From Kryptolebias marmoratus (taxonomy: Eukaryota > Chordata > Actinopteri > Cyprinodontiformes > Rivulidae): a stretch of 64,000 bases of DNA. The stretch is taken from the NCBI RefSeq assembly GCF_001649575.2, contig NC_051433.1, forward strand, positions 21,558,238 through 21,622,237. Reading direction: 5' to 3'. The position numbers were made by a program, and so were the translations under genes. The notes beneath the pieces are model-generated. The model made no database searches. It worked only from the letters and a program-made list of their open reading frames with translations, and was not told the DNA's origin. Shown in pieces: positions 32,991 through 44,662 of this stretch; within the stretch, counting starts at the first letter, position 1; each line of letters starts with the position of its first letter.

Positions 32991-34185
32991 CATAAAGTAC
33001 CTGTATTTTTACTGCAGCACAGATTAGGATGGTTAAAATATGCTCTCTGATATGACAGCAATGCAAAAAAGGCCACGGCTCTCTTGCAGAATCAGCAATA
33101 ATTTTTCCTGTGGTGATAAAAACCAGACGGAGGCAGATATGAACACACGCTACGTCTTTGTTTTTTATCTTGTCTGGAATTGGCAACCACAGGTTAGGTA
33201 AGTCTTCATCCAGCAGGGCGCAGCAGGACGTCGCTTCATCCACATTTAAGATGAACTTTTCACACCAACCATAAACTGAAGGTCCTCCTCCACAGTCGAT
33301 GTAGAAAATAGAGTTAACTTGAGTTAAAAGAAAAAAGGGTACTGCGCTTTATGCCACAGTTAGAAAAAAAAAAACTTTTGCATGAGGACAAGCTTTTATA
33401 CTTGAAGTAAACTAACAAACAGCAGAGTAATTTTTTATGTATGAAGCGTGTTATCAGGTAACCTCTGGCTTTTTGTAAAAGATTTTTAATGAGCCTCTTA
33501 AGCACACATACATTTTTATTTTTGTTGTTTTTGTATTAAAGTCTTGTTACTTTTACCTTTTAAGGACCTGGGGGACTGAGTTTTGGTTATTTGCTGTGTA
33601 AATAAATATTGAATTGAAGACTTAACACAGGAGGTTTTTTTTTTTATTATTAGAAAATATTCAGCTTTCTGGGTGTAAATTTTTCAAAAAAGAACACTGA
33701 AACCATGTTGTTTGGAAAATGATTTCAATATTTTATTGTGTGTACCATTAAAGGAAGCACTTGTGGCACCTGTGCTGTATTTTGAGAACCATTGATTTAA
33801 AGCAAATTTAATGCAAGAACTGTGTAAACGTTTTAAACCACCTCTAATTTCAAAATAAATTGATTCCAAGTACACAGACATTGTTGAAATCTCTTCATTA
33901 AAAGTTCAGAAAACCTTCTGAGGAGCTCTCAAAGTTTTTTCTCGGAACTTCGACTGATTTCTATTGTGCAGTGTGCCAAAAAAAATAAAGTGAGCAATTG
34001 GAGGGAATAAAATGTGTCAGGTCTACAAAACAAAAAAGGAATAGCAACAAATCCATCAAAAACCTAACACCGGACCTGAGAGATTCATTGTCTTTTAATT
34101 AATCATCTACTATATGTCAAGTTTTCAGCTGTGAATCATGTTGTTGGTCCTAAATACAATTTAATATCTGTCAAACTGTGCTATC

Positions 34186-34197
34186 TTTTTTTTTTTT

Positions 34198-34228
<31 letters not shown>
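34186..34228 (+). repeat. T22-G21 homopolymer junction
   Basis: Twenty-two T are directly followed by twenty-one G. Confidence 0.95.
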
Positions 34229-37200
34229 TGTCATAAATTGGATGAAAGAAAATGGCTTCACTTCATATGCTCTTTAATTTATTGCCAGATTAATTAACCT
34301 TACAGATAAATGCAAATTTGGGGGCAAAAAATTGTGTCATTTCTTTTATAGGATGTAGGAAATACACACCACTTGTGTAAAATTGTTGCTTTGACGCAGA
34401 TGTAACTTGGCCAAAAGTGGAAAGGCTACCTGACTGCCTGTAGAGATAACAAGCTTCTTCTTCTTTTTTGAACTCGTTTTTTTTTTTCTTCTCAAGCTTC
34501 ACTCGGGCTGCTGGGCAGCACGAGCCGTATCAGATCAGAAATGCTAATTAGTCACGACTGCAACAGTTCGAAGTCAGACGGCAGCACAGGCCGCAGGAAA
34601 GCAGCATGAATATTTAAAGACAGGAAAACAGCACAATAACATTTTTACTTATCTGCTCTACAACATTCGCAAAAATTAATGACAACCGATGAGGTCTGAT
34701 GTAAAACTTACAACAAAAACGATCCATTTTATCACCCGGCAGAGGCCCTATGAGTAAAAACAGCCATCTAAGTGGCTCATCACTAAATCCTAAAGACCCT
34801 CCCAGCAAATAGAAAGAAAACAATTGAGCAGAAGAATATTTCCTTTTGATACTGTTGCTGCATACAGAGTTAGAGTTAGAGCAAAAGATAATTTCTTTTC
34901 AGATCATCCAAGACAAATTGAGTCATTGTTAGAAAGCAGGCAGAAGGGAAAACAGGCAGATGGGAATTGCTCTGGATATATGATCCCAGGAGTCTCAATG
35001 GCCCAATACTTGAAGTAACAAAAGAAAGACAGAAGTGAGAACACCACGGACAGCAGGGAACCCCACTTATTTCCTTCAAGCTCTTAGAAACCTTGTTTCA
35101 CACTTGAGGCTCCAACTTGGTCCTGCGATTTCTGACAGGCACTGAGAAAAGCAGGAGATCAGCAGCCTTCAACTTCATTCTCTCAGCGCGTTGCCAAAAA
35201 GGACCTTTAAAAACAGGAAAAGACCTTATCTTTTTATACATTCAGAAATTTCCGGTCCTCATCAACAAGGCCAATGACGGGTCTGAAATGTGAATGAGGG
35301 GATGTTTTATTCTTCAATGTTTTAAACAGGTAAATGTTTTTAAACTCAAACTGAGAAAAGTGTTAAAGGCAAAAGGAGAAAGTCATAAAAACTTACCAAG
35401 GACTTAAGTATGATTCAGAATCAGGCAGGGGAAACACTACAGCTATTTATAGATGCTTTGCTTTAAAATCCCTTGTTCATTTCTCGCCCTTATCCCGAAA
35501 TCTCGCTTGAATGCGACGCTGCAGACAGAAAAGAAAAGTTTGAGGAATTTCTGAAGAGGAAGTGAGTTTTGCTCATGTCTAATGCTCACACGCTCGAGAA
35601 AGGCCTGAACTGATTACACAATAGAGGGCAAATATGAATGAGAGCATGGAATAAGCAGCTGAGCACTCTCTTTCTCTCACAATGTACAGAAGATGTGCTT
35701 TTGCAGAAGCTGCGTTTTGGAGACGAATACATATCAAACGAACAAACGCTTGCTGGTGTGTTTATATTGTAGTGCTGTCATTTTGGCAATGAGTTGTTTT
35801 TTTTAAAAAAAAAAAAGGAAACGAATACTGCTTTGCTCTGAAAGGGGAGTTTCACCAACTTTGTTTTGCCACGTTCGTTACAAAACGAGACTCTGACTTC
35901 ACAGTTTCTGCACATGAAAAAAAGGAAAGAGACTGATTAGACAATTGACAAAGACTTAGGAGCGTAAAAAAGAAGGAAGTGAGGACAGAAAGTGACAAAT
36001 TTACTCTGCGGCAGTCCCTTGATAAAAAATGTTGGGTTTTTTTCTTCTCTCAATATCACCCTCCGCCCCAAGTGAAGACAGTTTCATTTTTGCTTGTGTC
36101 TGTGTGTTCAGCATCTAGTGAGGAGTTACATGACACGCAGCTGTCACCAAATACTTTTTATCCCTCTTCAACAAAGCGGTAAAACTTCGAGGTGGAATTT
36201 TTACAGCCAGCATTAGTGTTTCTGGTTTAAACTCTAGAGCTGCAAGGTGTAATTTCTCTTTACCGTAAGCCCAGGCAATTGCAACAAAGATCCCCATTAC
36301 ATGTCAGGGCACAACCTGTACTTCTTCCTCCTTCAGAAGGTAATGAAGAGAGTCAAGAAAAGAAAAATAAATCCTGCCACCTTAAGCAGTGTAGATCCTG
36401 TTAAACCAGAATGTAGAGTGTGACAAAACACAGGGAGGAGCCTCTTCAAAGTACAAAGTTCTCTCAGGAAGGGGGGGATGTTGGACAGGAATGACTGATC
36501 ATGATCATGATCTGAATTTAAACTTTAATAGGGTGGAAACTTTCTTTTTATGGTGACTGGTGCAGCATGAAGTCATTGGTTAAGATGAGCATTTTTAAAG
36601 AAATGAAAGCAGCACTTCCTGTTGAAGGACTTCAGCTTTTGTTCCTCTTACTGACAGAGAATTCAGTCAAATTTGCGCTTTGGGCCGACACAGGAACTTT
36701 GTGTGATTCATTTTAAGCTGCGACTGAAAGAAGCTCTAACTCATTTTGTGTTTAGCTGCAGTTTTTTTTGTCATAATTAGTTATAAAATGAATAAAGTTT
36801 TGTTTAGGCGTGTATTGCATGGGAATGCCCTTTTTTTCCATTATTCCTTTGCATCTGACGTTTGTCACGGTAATGATATGGTGACTAACACCTTGGTTTT
36901 GTTCAGTAATCTCTGTCAGCATTCAGCCATCATTACCACATCGGTATGTCATTCGTTACCCTTGTTTTGAAACTATAAATAGCTCTTTAGAGGCTTGACA
37001 GAGAAGCTGCCGGTTGACCATCCCTCTGTTGTGCAGGGTCTGATGACTTAGCACCACATGATCAGTGTGCTTTGTGTTGGGCTAATAAGGAAACACATGC
37101 CTCATTTGAGACGTATACTTCTGTGCATTTCCTGGTTTTTGATTTCTAGCCTGGTCCATAAACCTCTTCACCTGAGGCATAAAAATAAGGTACAAATACT

Positions 37201-37365
37201 CTGCCTGAAACTGCCGCACTGATTCTTGCTTTGCTTTCAGAACTGATTTATTGTCTCATAAATGGTGTTCGGGTAAAGGTGTGACATGGAAACGTGGAAA
37301 ACACAGGAGTGATTCATTAAAAGAAACCACATCTTAATTGATTTGTATCTTAACCAGTCTTTTAT

Positions 37366-37815
37366 GTGCTTTAAGAGATATTTTGGCTAATCTGAAGTAG
37401 GGTTCTGTGGAAAGGTTATGAGTTAAATTAAAGGGGTAATTTGGTCATTTCTGAAGTTATGTTCTGTCAAATAGTTATCAGTAGTTAGTTCCTTATCAGC
37501 CGTGACAGCAGTCATAGAGTGTGTAGTATGGAGAAAAGAGGCAAAAGTCTTTGTCCTATAGATATTTATTTGATAGAACATCTTCAAAAGTGACTAGACT
37601 ATTCATTTAATATTTTACTTTTTGTTGTTAGCTTTTTGAACAGCCTATTCAAAACCAAAGTGGACTGCTGCCATTTTAAAACACCTCTAATCTGAAAGAT
37701 TTCACAGACCTTTAGCTTGTCAGTTCTGTCAGAATTAAACTTTTTCTCTTCAACTCGGGTTGAAGAAAGAGACATCTGTAACAGGTAAGCTGTAACGGTT
37801 CAAAACCTCACTTCA
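37366..37815 (+). repeat. MITE-like repeat family C, longest copy
   Basis: It has 'agggttctgtggaaaggtta' near the start and 'gtcagaattaaac...gacatctgtaacaggta' near the end, lying just upstream of the prkcd promoter region. Confidence 0.5.
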
Positions 37816-38041
37816 AAAGGGCTGAATATGACTTTAATGCTCACTCTTGAACTCCGGGCTGGTGATGGAGTTGGTTTTTATTTAGCTTTCAACACTTATA
37901 TGTTTGCTGATTCAGGTTCAGGTTCAGGTGTGACACGGGGAACACAATAATGTTACAGAGAAACACCTTCATTTTTCCACTACAAAGCGCCATGTTTTTC
38001 TATCTAATCATGTCTTTCCATGTCTTGGGAATTCACCTGTC

Positions 38042-38049
38042 TGACGTCA
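38042..38049. promoter_or_regulatory. cAMP response element (TGACGTCA)
   Basis: A perfect palindromic CREB/ATF site lies in a CpG-rich segment about 200 bases before the putative prkcd first-exon donor. There is no obvious TATA box. Confidence 0.5.
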
Positions 38050-38069
38050 CGCGTTCACGCGCCGCCTGC

Positions 38070-38261
38070 TCTTAGCGCCGCGCGGCACAACCTGGCAGCC
38101 AGAAACAGAAGGAGCCCGAATGAACGGCGTCGCTTCAGCACTTACTTCCTCGATTTAAAAAGAGAAAAAACAAAACAATTAGGACTTCAAAGTCGAGCAA
38201 ACCCGTGCTTTCAGCTCCGAACTCCGACGGAGGAGACGTCTCTGCAGCTCAGACCGAAGAG
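38070..38261 (+). other. prkcd: Probable noncoding first exon of prkcd
   Basis: A locally GC- and CpG-rich stretch ends in the strong donor AAGAG|GTGAGT at 38262. It lies on the same strand as prkcd and upstream of its first coding exon, which begins with an acceptor only 19 bases before the ATG, so an upstream noncoding exon must exist. The 5' boundary is a guess. It contains a 12-codon upstream ORF at 38120-38158. Confidence 0.55.
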
Positions 38262-40900
38262 GTGAGTCACGCTTTAGAGCAAAAAGACTACAATATGTCG
38301 CTTTAAAGAAAAAACAAAAAAAAACTCGAGCTCGCTGTTTTTTGGCACTCGAGACAATGAGTTGCTGGGAGTCAGGTGGGTGGGAAAAGTTTCCCGTTCT
38401 TTGTTGCTTTTTTTATTTTCTTCTTTCAGTCAAGTTAAACTGTGGAACAAGTCCTGTGCTAGTTAACCTGACAAATCTGGCGGAATCATTTTCGTCCCTG
38501 TAGTCAAGCAAGCCGATTTTTTAACAGGACTGCTTGGGTTCAAAACTAGACTACATTACTGGTAACAGCCTATAAATACTGAATACTTTAAAATGGGCAG
38601 ATTTAGGTTGTTTTATTCACTGTAAAAAGATACACAAACAGAGCAAAATTACTCACATTCTTTATATATTTTTTTTATTTTATTTATTTGTTGTCTATAA
38701 TAGGTAAACAGTGTTGTACCCCCCACCCACCCCCTCCCAGTAGTTTCTTGGTAAATAAGCAGAATCAAAAAGTGTGCATTAAACAGCCTGGACAAGTTCT
38801 GCAGGTTGTGTGGCCGGCAGTCAGCACGTTGTGCAAATATTTCTTTCAAACAAATATATTTCTTATGCACTGCAAATCAGTCTAATGTAAATGTGCAACC
38901 ATGAATTGTGATATGAAATTATTTTTAGTTCTGTAATTTTACTGTCTAGGACCAAAGCACAAGGTTCCACAGATGAGCAAAAGAACTCATTGTGGTTCAG
39001 CTTCGACTGGGGTCAGCTTTTTGTTGTTCCCAGCTGAGGTCAAAGTCCATAAGAGTGAAAGACTGAAGATCCTTTTCTCAGGTTTTAGCCTCAGGAGCTG
39101 CATTCAGTCATCGTGTAACTTTCTTCTGTTGTCACACATGCAGCATTTGTGTTTTACATTCCATTTACGCCGTGTGATATTTCTCAAACCATATCTAAGC
39201 AAGGGAAAGACGATGAGGGAGCTCGCCATGGTTGTGCGTTGCTTTAAGGAAATGTGGGAGTTTCCTTGCACTGCGCTTCCTTGGCCCTTTTGAAACCACA
39301 GCTGACCTGTTAGGTTAGGCCAGCCTCGTCGCTTTGCTTTTGAAACGCTCCTTCCCTTGCTGTCAGGAGGATTGTGACACACACTCCCACGGTCCTCTGC
39401 GCTCGGGTGTGCCGGGAGTCTGTTTTTTGTGGAGTCAGCGCAGGTTTGTGAGCACAGGTAACCTCATCCGCATATATCTTCCATCTGCCTGCAGTTTACT
39501 GGTGTGTCAATATTGGTATGTGGCGTCAGGGTTTGCTTGGAGGGTGCAGCAGAGACATCTGCTCAGTGAAGAGCTGCCCATTCAGTCCCGATCCTTAGAT
39601 ACTGAAATATTCACTCACACGCAATACGGCCTCCTTTTTATTAGTGTTTACACTGGTACTGGACTGTGTTGGCACTAGTGGCTCGTTCATAATTTATGTG
39701 AAATTAGAAAAAAAACCAAAACATTTGTTTGAACTAATTTAGGAGCAATCAAATGATGTGTATGTAGATGGGTTTAATGAAAATGAAATAGATTGCTACA
39801 AGTTACAGCTAGTTTTTAATTTATGTGTGTAACTTTATGCCATAAGATATTACATCCTATAGGTTTAAGCCAGCATGTTCTGTTTTGCTTATTTAATGCT
39901 GCAGAAGGACAGAAATTAAAGTGACACAAGAAATAGGCTCCACAGTGCAATAATATAATAGGTGCTGGTTACTTTGTATGTTTGCAGGTTTGATCGCTTC
40001 AATCCAAACCTTTGTGGCTACAAAATGGACCCACCAGTCATGGGTTTCTTATATTCAGCTTGACAGCCTAGGATTTAAACTCACGTATATTTATCTACTT
40101 GTCTGGTTAGAATTTGGATAGGGCTAGGATCACTGGTTAGGAACAATTAAATTTAATGGCAAGTAAAATTTAGGATGTAGACAATGGAGGATCCAAAGTT
40201 ATAGCAAACCATTTATTTTAAAGTTAATAAGGTTTGTATCCTGGTTAGTGTTAGAGCTAATTACTAGGTAAGGAAATGGGTAGTGGAGATGTACCAAAAT
40301 AGTAAGTGCATGGGTACAAATTAGTAATTCTGGGGTACCAGGTTGGGTATAAAGGGACATGGAGCCACAGTGATATCATAGTAAATGCTCTGTACAGCCT
40401 ATGATCAAGACGGTCTATCATGAAAAACTGCGTTGATTTTAGATAATTATCACAGATTATTTTTAACTCCTTCATTGTCTCTTTTTAATTAGTAAAGTTT
40501 TAGAATTTTAGGTGAGAGACTTTAATTGTAAGTTATTTTAATTTGACTCATTTTATTATCCAAAAAGTGTTCTGTAAAGCGCATCCCTTTTGTGCTTGAC
40601 GCTTTAGACACGAGTCATCCTAGCAAAGCACTTTCTCAAAACTACACGCAAAGGCAAACCATGCGCGTGCGCTCCAACACAGGCGTTTGGCAGGGCTTTG
40701 CAAAATCAGCTTGGGGTGATGATGGTTTGGCTCATCGCGTTTCTTTGTTCTCTTGTCACTGCTCATCTTTCTGTCTCCTCTCAACCTGTTTTTCTCCTTG
40801 GCTGTCCTTGCTCGGATGCTCTTCTGTCTGGCTTAACTAAGCCTCGGTGAACTGTAAGTGTAGCAGAAATGGACACCGCTTTTAATGCATGCAGAGAAAG

Positions 40901-40921
40901 CACACACACACACACACACAG
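40901..40921 (+). repeat. (CA)n microsatellite
   Basis: About ten CA units in the prkcd first intron. Confidence 0.95.
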
Positions 40922-41904
40922 GCACACAGGCAGGTGTCTTTCCATGTTGGTGTAGCAGGTTTGACGTCATGCCAAAAAAAACAACACGGTGTCACCCAGA
41001 AAGAAGCAAGAGACTGTTCAGATGATTGGTCACACTGAAGTTAAATGTGCTGTCAGTCTGAGGAGCTTGTGCTGATTTGATTCATTTATTTCCAGGCTGT
41101 TCAGAGTGTGTGTTGTTGGTGTAAATGTATCTCAGCAGTGACTTCTCTGACCTTCTAGTAGCACATCTCTTGCTCTCTTTCTCACTTTCCTTCTGCATCC
41201 CAATATAACCCGATCACCGTGTGTGTGTGAGGGAACATTTGGGCTGGTGCTGTTTAGATATTAACCTTGGTCAGTGAAAGAAAAGGCAGGCTTTAATTCC
41301 TTCACGCCAGTCCCCACTGAAATTCATTAAAGACTCCTTTGTTCGAGGTTTTTAGTGTGTGCACACAGAAGTACACCTATGTGCTTTCAAGACGGCGGCA
41401 ATGCAGCAAAAACGGTCAAAGATTTCCTGACTAGGGAAGTTCAGGGAGAAAAAAGAACTAGTTTGATGTGAGGAAAGTTGTCAAAACAGAAAGCAGAGAG
41501 GGAAAGGGGGAAAAAAAGAGTGATTGGTTCACAGAGAGCTTTCCCCATCTCCCGTCATTACCTTTAAATAAAACTTGATTTTGTAAGTTCATATTTGCTA
41601 AAACCACTTGTTTTTCAATAATGGTCATATTGAAACATTTTAACCAGTTCTCCAAGTTCAGTTCAGTTAGACACCAAAATGCAGCTTTAACTATTAATAA
41701 ACAGTCTTTGTTATTCAAAGTTTGTTTTAAATTTACAGTATTGTTTTAGTACAGCCACTATTACTAGCTTTAGTTTTTTGGTTTATAAGTTGATCTAGTA
41801 AAGTAAATTAAAAAAAAAGAAAAAAGAATAACTTCGTATCAGTCACCTGTGTGTTTTTAAGCTCAGTATATTGAATTTATTTTTATGTTCAGCCAAAACT
41901 TTTT

Positions 41905-42100
41905 CCCTTCTCTCGGCTGCCCCCTTTAGGGGTTGTCACAGCTGGTCATCTGCCTCCATCTGGTCCTTCCCCTGTTATCATCCTCTGTCACACCAACCCT
42001 CTGCAGATCCTCCTTCGCTACATCCATGGTCTTCCTCTTCCTCAATATATCTGCACATGTCCAAATGTTCACCCACGCTGCTTTCACTTTTCCTCCACTT
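41905..42100. mobile_element. Fish retroelement fragment
   Basis: The sequence 'ctcggctgccccctttaggg', 'gttgtcacagctggtcatct', 'cctctgtcacaccaaccct' is a recurrent fish repeat tail. The family is not assigned. Confidence 0.45.
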
Positions 42101-42550
42101 GACACACACAAAAAAAAAGCCTCTTGTGTTTTGATGCGCACAGACGTTTGATAATCAAGTAAATGTGCTGTAATTTTTGAGGTCTTCGTTTCTTTTAGAT
42201 TTTCAAGCTCTTTTTAAATAGATTTATGATGCCACAGAGGTTTTCACACCAATACCACACATGCCAAGATTGTTAACTTTTAAACTGAGTCGGACCATAT
42301 TTGTTCAGCTTTAAATTACATGTGTGAGACGTCTTGTTCAGTTTTAATTTCGGATGCAACCACCTGACCCAATTTCCTTGAACCATGCTGTTCTAATTCT
42401 GCCTGGGCTTCTGGTTTTATTTATCGACTCATTCTGACTCCTTCGTTGTCAGTATTTGTTTATTGACGACCCAGTGTCCTAAAGTTTTATTAGACTGAGC
42501 ACATTTTTAAAAGAAAAAGTTTGCCGGAAGTGTAATTATGAAAATAATTC

Positions 42551-42960
42551 AGCGACACTTTCCACCTCCTTCTGGAGGGTCCCGAGGCGTTCCCAGACCA
42601 GAGAGGATATCCCCTCCAGCAAGTTTTGGGTCTGCCCAATGGTCTCTCCCCACTTCCCAGAAAACCTCCAAAGGGAGGCATCCTAACCAGATGCCCAAAC
42701 CCACCTCAACTGACTCCTTTCGATGAGAAGGAGCATCGGCTCTACTCCGAGCTTCCACTAGATGATGGAACTCCTTACCTCATCTGTAAGGCTGATCCTG
42801 GCTGCCCGATAAAGGAAGCTCGATTTAGGTGCTTGTATCTAAGATCTCGTTCTTTGTCGCAGCCCATACCTCATGACCATAGGTGAGAGTTGGAACGTAG
42901 ACAGACCAGTAAATCGAGAGTTCTGCCTTTTGAATCAAGTCCTTCTTTACCATGAAGCAT
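42551..42960 (-). mobile_element. LINE ORF2 C-terminal remnant (antisense)
   Basis: On the minus strand the frame gives FGHLVRMPPFGG and then RPLGRPKTCWRGYPLWSG. This matches the GHLxRMP...GRPxxRWxD signature at the end of fish non-LTR retrotransposon ORF2 proteins. It has stops and is a dead fragment. Confidence 0.75.
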
Positions 42961-44496
42961 TAATCAGCCATCTGTAAAACCTGTTCCAAATTATAGTTCA
43001 GTTATTACCCAACCATTGGATTTTAGTGTGCTTAAGTAATGTCTCATTAGTTTTTAAGTGGATTTGGTGTACCTTTCAGAATTCAGAAGGCCACCTTTAG
43101 ATAAGTTTGTGCAAACCCATTGAGCAATTTTAAGTTAAAATGATTTCTAAACCAGCTCTAAATCTTTCATGGACATCCAGGCTAAATTTGTTGTAAAAAA
43201 TGTTGTAGGTATCTAAAACCAAGTTTACTCATCAAATACATGTCTCCATTTAGGTGAGATTGGCAAGCAGAAATAAAAGTGCCTCTGTGGGAGCTTGAAG
43301 TGATCGTTCTTCATTGCAGGAGCTTCTCACTTCCTCCTGAACCAACCGGTCCCCACAGACATCACGACACTTCCACAATACAAGAACTTTCACAAACCGT
43401 GTGAGCTGCAGTCCAGGGTGCAGTTTGAAATGAATGAATGTTGAAGGATCACTACTTTTAATGCACTGTTTAGATCAGCCAGTAAATTATAAATGCATAG
43501 ATATGTGTTTGAAGTAGCCAGTATTGCTTCTTTTATTTTATCTCTCAACAAAGTGGTTGTGTTTTTGACACATTGATGTTCTAACCATAATATTGGCGTT
43601 TTTAAAAAAAAATGGCTGAAAAACTTGTTAGACTTTTAGCCAGTGCCAAAATCTTGGTTGGTTCTCACTGTTAAGCTGTGTTTTGTTGCTCAAGTTGTCC
43701 TGTTGCATGTCGCCCTGTCAAAGCCACAGCTTACCCATTATTAGACAAAAGATACTCAAACCTACTTATGCTGGAAAGATGCTGAAAGATGTCAGAGCAA
43801 TTACTTCAAAGAACACTAAAGCTGCTTATCTTAAAGGCACTTGTCACCAGTCCTTATCAAAGTGGAGCTAATGAGCTATGCGCATGCTTTTTCCGCAACA
43901 GATATTTTTAGCTCGTTGATTTTGGAAATGTGCCCTTGTCGGTAATCGTGTTAATTGCAGCTCTGTCCTATTTGAGTTACACATGAACTACCACAATCGG
44001 CCAGCCATCGCAGCGTCAAAGGCCTGACAGGAAAGCATTTAAGACTGCATTCGGACACCTTTTATTCTTTTTCTCTATCCATTTGCAAAATGTTCAAGTG
44101 TCTTAGTGTTGAGTCAACAGGAATGAAATCTGGAGATGAACCCAAACGAACCTTTTGTCTGCAGTAGGCATGGGCTTATGTAACATACAGATGGTATGAT
44201 GACCTTGAGCAACAATACCATTCTTTGATTGTTGAGTCCTTTTGTGTTTAATTTAATTACTATAATTTGAAAGCAAATATGCAAATATCCATTCTACTGA
44301 TTAAATAATGTCATATTGCTACATTTTTATGCACATATCAAAGGGTGAGTGAGAAAACACAAGTGTTAACAGTCACTCTGTTTCAAACTAGTGCCTGTTA
44401 TTGTATTTACTCGTGGCTCTAATTTAGACTTGATCAGCTGTCAGCACTTTGAAGATGATGGTTCAAATCTAGATTTAGTTACAAGTTGTTGTTTTT

Positions 44497-44662
44497 TTGG
44501 CTGCTCCCTTGTGCCGGGGTTGCCACAGGGAGTGAACTCGCATGAAAGATTTGGCAATTGTTTGACGCAACCTGGGCTCGAACCCTCAGCCTCAGGATTA
44601 CAAGACTGCAGCGCTGACCACCCATCTACCGCACCCTCAACCCTAACCCTAACCCTAGCCAC
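44497..44662 (-). mobile_element. tRNA-headed SINE fragment with telomere-like end
   Basis: On the minus strand there is a B-box-like GGGTTCGAGCCC after a 'gcggtagatgggtggtcagc' head. The + strand is followed at 44633-44658 by CCCTAA repeats. Confidence 0.55.
44633..44658 (+). repeat. Interstitial telomere-like (CCCTAA)n
   Basis: Three to four CCCTAA units, the first degenerate (CCCTCAA), abutting the SINE head. Confidence 0.85.

Larger units (their letters stand above)
29801..38040. other. fgd5-prkcd intergenic region or extended fgd5 3' UTR
   Basis: There is no recognised gene. The region includes MITE-like fragments (30222-30345, 31010-31215, 37366-37815), a reversed SINE (31285-31570), a short hairpin-ended repeat copy (32826-32990) and a T22G21 tract (34186-34228). 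The stretch 34500-36900 has only short frames without domains. Confidence 0.7.

Noticed and set aside
39440..39470. Possible alternative prkcd first exon with donor ACAG|GTAACC
   Set aside because: The donor is moderate and nothing else supports an exon there; the 38261 donor with its CpG context is stronger.
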